A stretch of 64,000 nucleotides of DNA from Wolfiporia cocos (lineage: Eukaryota > Basidiomycota > Agaricomycetes > Polyporales > Phaeolaceae). The notes under the pieces were generated by a model, which ran no database searches, had not been told where the DNA came from, and was given only the letters and a program-made list of their open reading frames with translations. Positions 1 to 10,336 of the stretch are shown here, piece by piece. Each line of letters begins with the position of its first letter. Within the stretch, counting starts at the first letter, position 1. Both the position numbers and the translations under genes were made by a program. The stretch covers positions 310,001 to 374,000 of the forward strand of contig JACCLO010000018.1 in NCBI GenBank assembly GCA_029448655.1. Reading direction: 5' to 3'.

Positions 1-9
1 TACAACCAG

Positions 10-411
10 ATCGACTCTGGATTGACAGGATTGGTGGTCGATTACGAGTTCGCCCAGAAGCATGAACTCAACATCCAGCCCTTGGAACGACCGGTACACG
101 TACAAAATGCTGACGGAAGTCCCAATGGTGGAGGCACCATGACGCATTATGTCAAGATGCAAATACAAATAGGTATGCATCTCGAAAATCGCAAATTCAA
201 AGTGAGCAAATTTGGCTCGCACAACATCTTCCTAGGATTTGATTGGTTGGAACAACACAATCCGGCCATCGACTGGAGGAAGAAGGCAATCGATTTTGAC
301 AAATGCGATTGCAAACACGAACACCTCGAAGAAGGAGACCAAGTGTTCATGATTGACGCTACGGTATGGTTGAGATACACAAGCGAATGCAAGGAACACA
401 TTCGCAGATGA
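10..411 (+). pseudogene. Gypsy retropepsin (aspartic protease) region
   Basis: The frame opens at the window edge with an Ile-Asp-Ser-Gly tetrad (10-21), the catalytic DSG of retroviral-type aspartic proteases, followed by the typical 'FLGFDWLEQHNPAIDW' segment (about 229-285) found at the end of Gypsy protease domains. It processes the Gag-Pol polyprotein in intact elements. The next residue usually seen in the second strand of the active-site fold (a small residue after DSG) is changed to Leu-Thr. The frame stops at TGA 409-411 and the same frame continues downstream toward the reverse transcriptase. Partial, because the N-terminal part is outside the window. Confidence 0.75.
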
Positions 412-2711
412 CTCGAAATATGGGAAGCAGGGGAGACAGCATTACAAGGTGATGTCTACCCCATTACATCCGAACAAATCGCTGCTGCAAAAGCCACAGA
501 AATGGACATCGCAGCAAAAAAGACGACGGAGGCAAAGACTTTCGACGAAGTCGTCCTGGAACACCTACACGACTTCAGAGACGTCTTTGAAGAAGGCGAG
601 TTTGACAAACTCCCTGACCGACGACCATGGGACCACACAGTCAAACTCCTACCAGATGCCAAACCCTTCTGCGGTAAGATATATCCACTCTCGCCCCAAC
701 AACAGAAGGTGTTGGACGAGTTCCTGGAAGAACAACTACGCACAGGGCGTATAAGACCTTCCAAGTTGCCATGGGGTGCACCGTTCTTTTTTGTAAAAAA
801 GAAAGACGGTAAACTGCAACCCATACAAGATTATCACAAGCTGAATCAGATGACAAAGAAAAACAAGTATCCGTTACCTCTAATCAGCGAGCTACTCAAC
901 AAGCTCAAACGAGCTAAGTTCTTCAGCAAGCTCGATGTTCGATGGGGATACACTAACATCCGCATCGCTGAAGGAGACGAAGCAAAGGCCACGTTCATAA
1001 CAAACTGAGGGTTGTACAACCCCCTCATCATGTTTTTTGGAATGTGCAATGCACCAAGCACATTCCAAACAATGATGAACGATATATTCTGAGAGCTCAT
1101 ACTACAAGGGAAGGTCATTGTACACCTAGACGACATACTGATCTTCACCGAGACTCTTGAGGAACACCGACTTATCACACGCAAGGTACTGGAAGTATTA
1201 CGTGAACATAAGCTTACGTGCAAGCCGGAGAAATGCGAGTTCGAGAAGGCCGAGGTCAAATACTTAGGCCATATCATCTCACACGGAAGTGACATGAGAA
1301 CGTACTACGTTGAGTGCCACCCACAAAGCGGGGAACTGCCCTCCCTAATGCCTCTCTATACCTCCAGCGGCTGCTAAAACAGTCGAAGAGCGGCGGGTGG
1401 ATGAATGAGGGGCACCCTCATGCTGGTGTCCTACGTCTGAGCGTCTGGCTGTTGGTGGTAGGCGACTTACCCCATTGGATCACCAATGAAAGGGAGAGAC
1501 TGGCCCCAAGGGGTCATCGAGTTGGTGACTGGCAGACAAGCAAGCAGTAGAGATGAGGTTCCCAGGGGACATGCCCCCTAGGCCGAGAAGAATAGTTCTG
1601 AGGGGCTACCTCAGAATGTTGCTGGCTTATATACATGTACACTAGCTACCGTAGCAACCAAGACCTGCCCTAACGGCGTGGTCCGTGCACATGGGGTAAC
1701 ACTATGTAACATAACCAATAACGCGTTACTACTCACGATGTCATGTGACCTGTGTAGATAAGATAGTGAAGCTTAATCTACCTGCGCACATGCGGTTCCA
1801 TCTAGCAGTCGGTAATTCAGCGTATATCATAGGGAAAAGGTGTCACCGTGTTTCTTGTGACAGGAAACATCAAAATGGACCCAGTAAAAGTCCACAGCAT
1901 CATGCAGTGGCCAACGCCAAAGAACAGGAAGGAAGTTCAAAGTTTCCTCAGTTTTGCCAATTTTTACAGGAGATTCATCAAGGGTTACAGCACCCTGGCA
2001 CGACTGCTCATCGCACTAACCGCCGACGTCCCGTTCAGATGGGACAAGACCGAACAAGACACGTTTGACCTGTTGAAGAAGCTATTCACACAGGCCCCAA
2101 TACTCGGGTCACCTACCGACGGCGACCCATTCAGGATCGAAGCTGACACCTCAGACTATGCTACAGGCGCTGTACTTCTACAACGACAAGAGTCGATATG
2201 GAGACCCATCACATACCTCTCCAAGGGATTCATGTCCGCAGAAAAGAACTACAAGATATACGATAGGGAACTCCTCGCCATCATGCGAGCATTAGATGAG
2301 TGGTGACACTTCATACAGGGATCCACTGACATGACCGAGGTCTGAAGTGATCACAAGAATCTAGAATACTTTAAGACACCCCAGAAGATCAACCCACGAC
2401 AAGCACATTGGATGACCAAACTACAGGAGTTCGACATCAAACTAACCCACATCCCTGGAACAAAGAACATCCGTGCCGACCCACTCTCCCGATGTGTCGA
2501 TTGGGACGATGGTAAAGACCACCTCAAAGGACAAGTAGTCCTCAAACCACACTTGTTCGGGGACGAACAACCTAAAGAGGGGGTGGATGAAATCAAAAAG
2601 CTAAGTTTCATCTCCACCGAAACAATAAAAGCGAAAATTGAAGCTCAAAAAGCTCTATACGACTATGGATTAGATGTGAACATCGAGTTCAAAGACAGGC
2701 TAGCATACTGA
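412..2711 (+). pseudogene. Gypsy reverse transcriptase / RNase H region
   Basis: Visible motifs: the RT entry segment ending 'DGKLQPIQDYHKLN' (805-846), 'LDVRWGYTNIRI' (931-966), the catalytic box 'VHLDDILIF' (about 1120-1146; the usual Tyr of YxDD is His, both Asp are kept) and 'YLGHIIS' (1261-1281). A solo LTR (1290-1862) cuts the frame just after this. The frame resumes with 'MDPVKV' and the RT connection 'FLSFANFYRRFIKGYS' (1942-1989), then the RNase H core 'EADTSDYATGAVL' (about 2140-2178), 'YDRELLAIMRALDEW' and 'SDHKNLEYF' (2346-2372). In-frame TGA codons lie at 1006, 1090, 2304, 2343 and 2709. Several follow or replace positions that are arginine in relatives. Function in intact elements: copies element RNA into DNA and removes the RNA strand. 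Confidence 0.88.
1290..1862 (+). mobile_element. Solo LTR nested in Gypsy RT
   Basis: The 573-base insert begins TGACATGAG and ends TTCTTGTGACA, as expected of an LTR (TG...CA), and has GGAAG (1285-1289) and GGAAA (1863-1867) at its flanks, a 5-base target duplication with one change. Removing the insert plus one repeat rejoins the reverse transcriptase frame exactly. A TATA-like 'cttatatacatgta' lies at 1627-1640, matching the other solo LTRs of the window. Orientation is not proven. Confidence 0.85.
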
Positions 2712-4863
2712 AAAGGAAAACTAGTCGTACCCAATGACGCTGAGCTCAAGGGAGACATCATTTCGTCTCACCATGACTCGTTACTAGTAGGACACCCGGG
2801 ACGCGACCGTACGCTCACGACCATACATAAGTCGTACTGGTGGCCACACATGAGGAGGGACATGACGTTATACATGCAAGGGTGCGTAAAATGCCAGTCG
2901 ATCAAGGTAGACCACGCTAAATGAGCGGCCCCACTCAACCCCAACCCAACCCCAATGAGGAGCTGGGAAAACATATCGGTCGACATGATTACAGGGTTCC
3001 CCAAAGTATGAGGCAAGAACGCCATACTCATCATTGTAGACATGATGTTGAAATGGACAACCGTGATCGAAACAACCGACAAACTGACCGCTGAAGGGTG
3101 GGCCAACTTGCTCATCAAACATATAGTGACACAACACGGTGTACCCAAGAAAGTATTCAGCGACAGGGGCCCACAATTCGTATCCAAGTTCATCAGAGAC
3201 ACCTACAAGAAACTCGGGATCGAAGGCAACCTGTCAACCGTGTATCATCCCCAAACTGACGGACAAACCGAACGGATGAATCAGGAGTTGGAAGTATACC
3301 TTCGGCTATTCGCCAACAGAAACCACACCAACTGGGCAGACCTGTTACCTACCACCACATTCGCGTACAACACGCATATGAACGTGTTGACAAAGCAATC
3401 GCCATTCTTCATCACACATGGGTATGAGCCGAACATGGGCTCCAACGTCCCTATGGAAGTTGACATGTCCCTATCCACTGAGAACTGGGCTGATCACCTA
3501 AAAGATGTACAGAACAAAGCAGCCGAGAGCATAGACCTCACCAAAGCAGCCATGAAGAAATACGCAGACCAACGTCGACAACCCTCACGTATATACGAGG
3601 TCAGAGACAAGGTCTGGTTAGACGGCACCAACCTACACATGGGGACACCATCGCGCAAGTTATCTCCAAAGAGATATGGACCGTACACGGTAGCAGCCAA
3701 GATCGGCATGGGCACATACAGGCTAACGCTGACGCCTGATATGCAGGGAATACACCCGGTGTTTAATGAAATATTACTCACCCCCTTCCACGAACCAGAA
3801 TTCGAACAACAAAGAATTCAACCGGTTCCAGAAACACAGATAATGGCAATGAAGATTATCCAATCGCGCGAGGAACACGGACGAGTAGAGTACAAAGTGC
3901 AGTGGTCAGATGTGTCACAAACTGACATAGGACATACGCGTATAGCCTCATATCCTCCTACGCCAAGTCGTATAGACGAGGTACAACGCCGTAAAGACTC
4001 AATAGAGGAGTCGCATAGCGAGGTGAGGAGGTTGGACTCAAGAGCGCACGCCTAGTGGTAGCAGTAAGAGGGGAAGCGCCCCCAACAACGAGATTGACAA
4101 GTCTGGGGAGTAAGCCCCAGACGACAAGCCTTATATACATGAGGAGATGCGCGCGGCAGGCAGTAAGACCCGCCCTCAAGTAAGGGTCCGTGCGCTATCT
4201 ACACAGCCTCTGCATATGTAAGCCTATCACGTGACCTGGGTAGCCGCGCTATGCTACGCGTAACCGTTACACTACGCAAGACTGTCTATTCTACGTCACA
4301 TGACCATAGTACCATACATCCCTTGGTTCGAGACAGGGGGGGTACCTATTTCTGAGAATTTGTGACAAGATGGCTCGAAGACTTGGGAACGTAAGAAAAA
4401 CGTGCAGAACACCCAAGCTGACGAGTTCTACAAGCAGAACCCACGAGCACCGGGGGCACAATGGAAAAACAGAACCATTACCGACGGTGACACAAAAGTC
4501 GTCGACCCCACAGAAGAGGATATACCCCACTACTCCATCATGAAGAAATACGGACTCACCATCATCTCCGCCATGCATGCCAGCCTAGATGTACTCATGG
4601 AGCGAGAGTGTCCGAAGATACGCTGGTGGCATGACAAACTGGTGCAGTTCTTCCTTCCCACCAATCCAGATACTCACAAAGGATGGTATCTAATCAAAGT
4701 ACACCGACCCATCGAGCGCAAGAAACCCGAGGGGATCGTGTATTATGACTACCCAGTCGTATACATACACAAGATGCTCCATGAGTATGACTTTTCCAAT
4801 CACGCAGGACAAGGAGACTTCGTTGTCCCTAGACCCCCATGCGATTACAGCACCATCTATTGA
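2712..4863 (+). pseudogene. Gypsy integrase with chromodomain and C-terminal extension
   Basis: The HHCC zinc-binding region is visible (His-His at 2771-2776, then 'WWPHMRRDMTLYMQGCVKCQ' 2839-2898), followed by the DDE core: 'ISVDMITGFP' (first Asp), 'FSDRGPQF' (second Asp, about 3157-3180) and 'VYHPQTDGQTERMNQELE' (Glu, 3241-3294). After a GPY-like segment ('YGPYTVAAKIG') comes a chromodomain beginning 'EEHGRVEYKVQWSD', interrupted at 3912 by a solo LTR and resumed at 4373 with 'GSKTWERKKNVQN'. About 150 further residues follow to a TGA at 4861. TGA codons at 2922 and 3009 break the frame. Chromodomains in this group are thought to direct insertion to marked chromatin. Confidence 0.88.
3913..4367 (+). 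mobile_element. Solo LTR nested in Gypsy chromodomain
   Basis: A 455-base insert starting TGTCACAAAC and ending TTTGTGACA is flanked by perfect 5-base duplications AGATG (3908-3912 and 4368-4372). It splits the chromodomain codons; excision with one repeat rejoins the frame. It carries the TATA-like 'cttatatacatg' (4131) seen in the related solo LTRs at 1290, 32026 and 54125. Confidence 0.92.
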
Positions 4864-4883
4864 CTCCTCGGGACGAGGAACTT

Positions 4884-5280
4884 AAAGGGGGGGTGATGTC
4901 ACGGGCAAAAGCTTTTCCTAACGACAACGAGCCCGATCTGGTTCCAAGACTCCCCACACCCAACCAGGCCCAGATCATACACTGGAAGGACCTGGACCAC
5001 GCCTGATCATGACCCATGACCGTGTTCCCATGTGGCCACGATGCCCGTTGTGCATTTCATATCTTACTACGCTTCTTAGTTTCAGAGTCTGGCTTGGACC
5101 CCTACCATAGTCACGCCCCAGACTCCTTACTTACCAAATATGGTCATTATAGTACAAATATGTGTAAACAGCCTAACAGTATAATAGCAGGCCTCGTTCA
5201 GCTGGTAACCCCAGTCTGAACTTGGCGTTCATCCACTTTGCTCCCCTCAGTTCGCTCTAAGGTTTTAGTGGCCTTGTCAG
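4884..5280 (+). repeat. Polypurine tract and 3' LTR of the Gypsy element
   Basis: A purine run AAAGGGGGGG (4884-4893) is followed by TGATGTCACGGG; the LTR probably begins at TGTCAC (4897), as it does in the TRIM element at 52575 where a similar purine run precedes TAATGTCAC. The right boundary is not clear; I place it near CTTGTCA at about 5275-5280. No second LTR is in the window for comparison. Confidence 0.6.
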
Positions 5281-5580
5281 CCAAATGATCTTGATATGCA
5301 GTCACATATTGTCAATATGATCCATTTTATGTCCTTTCATCGCCGTAGCTGTTAATTGTCAAGTCACACCTTAGTGCAATGTTCCATATTGCCCTGTAGG
5401 TAATTTATGACAGCATTCTTACCTCATTGCAGATATATATGGGTTGTGGGATACATCACTAAAGAGATGCATCCTGAGTTCAAGGAACACTTGAGCTTAC
5501 TGACAGAATGTTAAATTTTATTACAACTGTTATTATATCAGCAACTGACTATATATTTGCACAAGATCCCCCTTTCACCA

Positions 5581-5662
5581 GCTGCTTTAGCTGAGTGGTT
5601 TCAGTTTCAGTTTCACTGTGGTCTCATGGTTCCTGGTTTGATTCCTGGCTTGCAATGCTTTA
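5581..5662 (+). repeat. tRNA-derived SINE head (Pol III A and B boxes)
   Basis: 'TTAGCTGAGTGGTTTCAG' (about 5587-5604) resembles the tRNA D-arm/A box, and 'GGTTTGATTCCTGGCTT' (5635-5652) resembles a T-arm/B box at suitable spacing (about 45 bases). The arms between are too diverged for a cloverleaf with a clear anticodon, so this is more likely a SINE or tRNA relic than a working tRNA. Confidence 0.5.
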
Positions 5663-5754
5663 TTTTGGTACTAACAGGCGCCTAATTTTGATGACTTAGA
5701 GTGCCCCAGATGCATCTGCAGTGTCTCTAAAGATGCATCTGTGGCACTGAAACT

Positions 5755-5945
5755 CTATGTGAATGACCATTCAATCGGTCCTGAACTGGTTCAGACCGGT
5801 CCTGGGACCGGTATAGGACTGCGGTCCTGCTTGGGACTGGTCTCAGTCCGGTCTCTCATTGCCCGCACCGGTCTGGTCCTGGTCCTGGTCCTTGGTCCTG
5901 CCCAAAACATGCAAAAGACCGGACCGGACCAGACCTCACAACACT
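5755..5945. repeat. Quasi-palindromic GGTCC/GGACC-rich block
   Basis: Many copies of GGTCCTG, ACCGGTC and their complements occur within 190 bases, so both strands can fold back in many registers. Similar blocks built from other short words (GAACC, GGCCC) sit at the ends of hAT-like elements elsewhere in the window (8585, 10160-10336, 36675-37303). I could not find a partner block or terminal repeats for this one. Confidence 0.5.
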
Positions 5946-6117
5946 AAACATGACCCCCCCCTCCATCATCGGGAAACGCGAACCCTCATATCTAGTGTGT
6001 TAACTATTGTAAATACCAGCTCAGTAGATATACATAGATACGAGCAGATATTACACATGGGGTATTGTGCAGACTGTGCAAGAACGACACTGACAGCAAA
6101 CAATTAATGAGGGCTGG

Positions 6118-6250
6118 AATATTATTTGCAGGATCAAAGAGGATGGACATGTTGATTGCAGGATCATAGAGGACAGACATATTAATTTCAGGATCAAAGA
6201 GGATTAAAGAGGACAGATATATTAATTGCAGGATTAACAAGGACAGAAGT
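6118..6250. repeat. Imperfect tandem repeat, about 30-36 base unit
   Basis: Four units share the core 'GCAGGATCAAAGAGGA' followed by a 'GGACATRTTRATT'-like segment (examples at about 6129, 6159, 6189 and 6231). The units are diverged. No coding meaning is apparent. Confidence 0.7.
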
Positions 6251-7299
6251 CTTATTTACAGTGTTCAACTTGAGTACTGGTGAGGTGCCGTCCTCTCAAG
6301 AGAAGCTGAATAATAACTACATATATGAAGAGCTGTGTATGGCAATTGCATTGCCCATTGCAGCGGGTGTGGTGGAGGTCGGTAGTCAGTCTCAGCTACT
6401 CGAGATCGATGACTTTGTGAGTGACCATGCATGTAGATAATCAAGCTTACATAAGTTAGCACTGATGCTACAATTTGCATTTAGCCAAGTGAGCCAAAGT
6501 AATTGTACTTTCATATCTGGCTCTCCACTACATGACTGTCACTGTCATGATGCCATCGCTGTCAATGCTGCATTGCGCTGTTTGCAATGTGGAGGAGAAA
6601 TACACTGACACAAGCAACAAACTAGCACTCAACCGGGGGAAGGGGGCTCACACAAAGGCGCCTTCCTGGTCCGGGACTACTAGCTGTCAAAGGCCAAGAC
6701 AAGTCTGAGGTTTGCTCAAGACTGTCTGGTGTATATAACCTATTCTACTAGTTGTACATGTTTGTGCGTGCAGGCTACAGAGGCTGTATGCACTGGTATA
6801 TGACTAGCTAAGGACTACATGCCGGTAATGGCATCAGAGCGCTGGGGTACACGAGATGTCCATGGCTATGTAGCATATGGGTCTATGGATCAGGGTGTAG
6901 CCAATTGGTTGGGTTACGATTGGTGGTTCTTGTTGATCGGGTGATGCCAGTAATGGTGGGGTTCTATGTCCATAAGTCCGTGATCAGGGCGTTAGTGGTC
7001 CAGGTTCCCATGGGGATGGTACTGAGGGGTGACGTCAGCCAGGAACGTGGACAGATTGTAATGATCGTAAGGTGATTGGGCATGATCGACCACGATTGGC
7101 ATAAGGCTCTGTAATGAGCGTAAGGTATAGTGTGTGCACCTGGCTTGGTATTCTCGTAGGCTATAGGGTACAAGGAGTTTAAGGCCATCCATAGGCCCTT
7201 GCCATAGTGGCTAGGAGTTTAAGGCCTTCTGTGGGCTATGGTCTAATATCTATGCCTGTAATGGTGAATGTCTGTGGTATAGAGACATGAGGCATTGGT

Positions 7300-7674
7300 G
7301 TATGGGCTGGGTCATGTGTGGTTGTAGGTTGGGCCTCTAGTTGGTATGCAGCGTAGGTTTGGTGGTGGGAGACCAGGGTTGTACATGGTCTACCGTTGAG
7401 CTGACTATGCCATTAGTTCCTAGAGGTTAACTCGTGACTCCTTGGTTTAGGGACTAGGCAGCATGTGGTCCGGGCTGCCAGGACTTGGACTGGTTTAGGG
7501 GTTAGACTGCTGGTGGTCTGCTAGTGCCCATAGTGTCCTGTGTATCGGAGGGCTTCTGCTAGCATTGCCGTATGGTTCCAGCTGGGCTTGGGTGGAGTGC
7601 TGTAGTGTGTGTATGCTTGAGTAGGGTGTCAACCTAGGGTGGTTTACTAGGCTTGGAAAATTTGGCTTGTGACA
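7300..7674 (+). repeat. LTR-like segment, relative of 11415-11830
   Basis: It ends in GGCTTGTGACA like the solo LTRs of this window and shares a GT-rich body with 11415-11830, for example 'GGCTTCTGCTAGC' then 'GGTTCCAGCTGGGCTTGGG' here against a matching pair near 11687-11727. The left boundary is not visible; an upstream TGTCAAAG at about 6687 is one candidate. Confidence 0.4.
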
Positions 7675-8584
7675 TACACCACATGGCTAATTATTTCTTA
7701 CTATTATGGTATGTTTTTATTGTACTATACTGTCATATTCCTCTCAACTCTATCAGCACATGAGCTATGTCCTGTGGATGTGTCAATCTGACGTGATGTA
7801 GAATGGTTAGCGATTCAGACCGATGTTCCTGTGCTCAAGGGTGGCGAGATGCACAAGTAAATAAGGCATGGTCTGTGATCAGCCAATCATGTTCGAGCCA
7901 TTGCATGCCAGGTTTGACATATCTTATAGCGGATGTGTCTGTGCCGATGACGTGGCCCCAGCTCATTTATACTATTATGGCAAATCCTTTACTCAATTAG
8001 GTACTTTCTCCACTCCCTTTCATCATAGTCTCAGTCCTGCCACCTTTTAATTGGCTCTTGAATTCTGGCACCATGTAACATATAAACTGAGCCTTCGACA
8101 CACTGCAATCCCATCTGTCTTCCCACACTTTTCGTATCTAGCTTACCTCTGAGTTCTGGCAAGGCGATGCCATCCTCTCAAGAGTAGCTGAACGTTTAGC
8201 ATGAGCAGAAGGTCACCAGTAAGCACGATTAATCGTATAGTTTATTAGTTTATTTCGTCTATCTACATATATTCGTTACACAATTGTTCGCATTGTCACA
8301 GCTATCATTTTTGTGTTTGGTTTGTTCATATTCCCACATGCATACTCTTGGTCTCTAGCGCATATAGTTGGTGACCTGCTTTCTGCTGCGTCTCCGCACT
8401 TCCCTTCTGCGGCGGCATGGTGTAGGGGCCAGCTCCATCCACAGCTCTGTGCCCCCCCTGCCCTTGTTCTTCCCTCATCATGCCTGCATGCAACAACAAG
8501 GCTGCTCCCGTGTCTGCTGTCCATCCAAGTGAGTGCAAGCTTGAGTACCTGTACATTTTCATCATCATGGACATTCAGCTCAGC

Positions 8585-10336
8585 TAGTGTTGCCGAAGGT
8601 CTGGGGCTGAACCTAGAACCGAACCGACTGCAGGGAGCCTGAACCTGAACCTGAACCTGGACTGAACCTGCTGAACCGGTTCAGCAGGTTCGGTTCAAGG
8701 TTCGAACTAGGTTCGAACTAGGTTCAGACCGCTAAGTCACTTGCTTTTATAGTGTGTAAAGATAATATTTTGGACACCAACTCTGGGTCCCTTTCTGTGT
8801 ATGCCAATTGATATACCTCATCCCCAGCAATATTTAAACCACTAGAATAACCACACTTCAAGTTTTGCAGTGCCTCAAGCATCCATTTGGCATCTATTGG
8901 GCTGCTGCTGTTGTCAGAATTTTTTTTTCTCTCGGGTTCTCCGGGCAGGTCAGGATGTGCCGGGATAGGTGAGGCATTCGAGAGGTTGAAGGGGAGCGGT
9001 TTCACCGGTTGAATGTAGCCTGTATCGATTTTGGACTGCAGTGGCAGATTTAATAGTGCGGAAATAATGAAAGTCGAATTAAAATGCTTGTGACCGATTT
9101 TCTTAAGTCCTGAGTATATGCCTCGAGTGCAGCTCTTTGTCTGACCTTGTCTTGGTGTAATTATATGTATTTGATGCCCTCTAGTCGCTTCTTAAATGCA
9201 TAAGGTACAGTCAAGTTATACTACCCTAGAAATTCGCTATTTTGTCAGGGGTCGAGGGCTGAGTCATGAAGGAAACCATGAAACAGTGCAGAATAGTCTG
9301 AAAAATGAGTAAAATAATTTTATGGAATGGATCTAGGGAGGATTTGGGGTGGAGTGAGGAGGGAAGAGGAAAAATAGCAGGAAAAAGAAACAGGGCCATA
9401 AACTGGGGTTGAACTGGAAGTAGTGGCTTTTGGGTGCCTATCTTGGCTGGTTTGGCAGCAAATGAGTGCTGATTGGGCTTTTGTAGCTTGCGAAGCTGAG
9501 GTGGCATGCCAATAGATTAATGTGCGGACATGATCGACATGTGATCAGCATTGTGGCTGAACTACCCTAGATGGCTATAGGGACTTCCAGCTTCACCTTC
9601 CTCATCCATTCAGCATCGTCCTGGAGCATAAGTGGGCTCCTTTTAGTGTGCTTATGTGTCATATAACCTTGTGCAATTAAATTAGCCTGCAGTACACTGC
9701 ATTCTGAAGTGGCTCTTAGTCTCCTTCAGAGTGATGAAACATAACTTGTTGATGCACAACAATCACTCAAGGCAGCCATTTTGAGCAGTTCAGTAATCAG
9801 ATTCCATGAGTAGAACAAGTGTGAACTAGCCTGAGGCAAAGCTCAATAACAAACCTTATTAGACAGTTCTGTATATAACCTACAGTAGGATCATGGATAT
9901 GAAGTGAAACACTATATCTACATTTTTGACTTCATCTAACAGCAGTGAATGCAGCCCCATGTCACAGAAAGCACAGTAATTCCAACATGGGGTTGAGCTC
10001 TTGCCATAGTAGGAGACTGGAGTGCATGAGTGCTGATACTTGCCATGGTGAAGCCAGTTATCCATGACTTACTGCAACAATACTATAGCAAGGATGGCAA
10101 GACCATAATTGTAATTAATACTTATCCACCAGTAGCTACCAAGAATATGTCAATGCTAAGTGGTTCAAGGTTCAGTCCGGTTTGAACCTGGTTCAAGGGT
10201 ACCCATGGCCCCCCTGAACCAAGAACCGAACTCGACATCCTACCTTGAACTGGACCTGGACTGAACCTGAACCTAGGTTCAGTTCAGGCAGTTCAGGTTC
10301 TGAACCTTGGTTCTGAACTGAACTTCAGCAACACTA
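8585..10336. mobile_element. hAT-like element with GAACC-rich ends
   Basis: The left end TAGTGTTGCCGAAGG (8585-8599) and the right end, read on the other strand, TAGTGTTGCTGAAG (10336 downward) form a terminal inverted repeat that begins TAGTG, fitting the hAT terminal pattern YARNG. Just inside both ends lie blocks of GAACC/GGTTC words that form palindromes (8610-8730 and 10160-10325). The interior codes for nothing I recognise; a 93-residue minus-strand frame (8724-9005) is open but without a known domain. An 8-base target duplication is not visible, so the call is tentative. Confidence 0.5.

Larger units (their letters stand above)
1..5280 (+). mobile_element. Ty3/Gypsy chromodomain retrotransposon, 3' part, decayed
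   Basis: The order protease - reverse transcriptase - RNase H - integrase - chromodomain - C-terminal extension - polypurine tract - LTR identifies a chromovirus-type Gypsy element. The 5' LTR and gag lie outside the window. The reading frame is broken by eight TGA codons (409, 1006, 1090, 2304, 2343, 2709, 2922, 3009) and by two nested solo LTRs (1290-1862 and 3913-4367); no TAA or TAG was seen in the pol frame. Several TGA codons sit where the family usually has arginine, which fits CGA to TGA decay by methyl-cytosine deamination. The element is dead as read. Its right LTR end is approximate. Confidence 0.9.
5281..8584. other. Gene-poor stretch with repeats
   Basis: No supported gene. It holds a tRNA-like SINE head (5581), a GC-rich quasi-palindromic block (5760), a tandem repeat (6118) and an LTR-like segment ending at 7674. 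Small open frames here lack domain signal and intron structure. Confidence 0.5.

Noticed and set aside
1848..2306. Independent gene start after 1848
   Set aside because: The first residues are the end of the nested LTR; the frame is the rest of the same reverse transcriptase.
409..3011. TGA read as an amino acid (recoding) in the Gypsy pol
   Set aside because: Nuclear genes in the same window end in TGA, and several TGA positions match CpG decay of arginine codons; recoding is unnecessary.
4402..4863. Separate 153-residue gene
   Set aside because: It is the continuation of the Gypsy chromodomain frame beyond the nested solo LTR.
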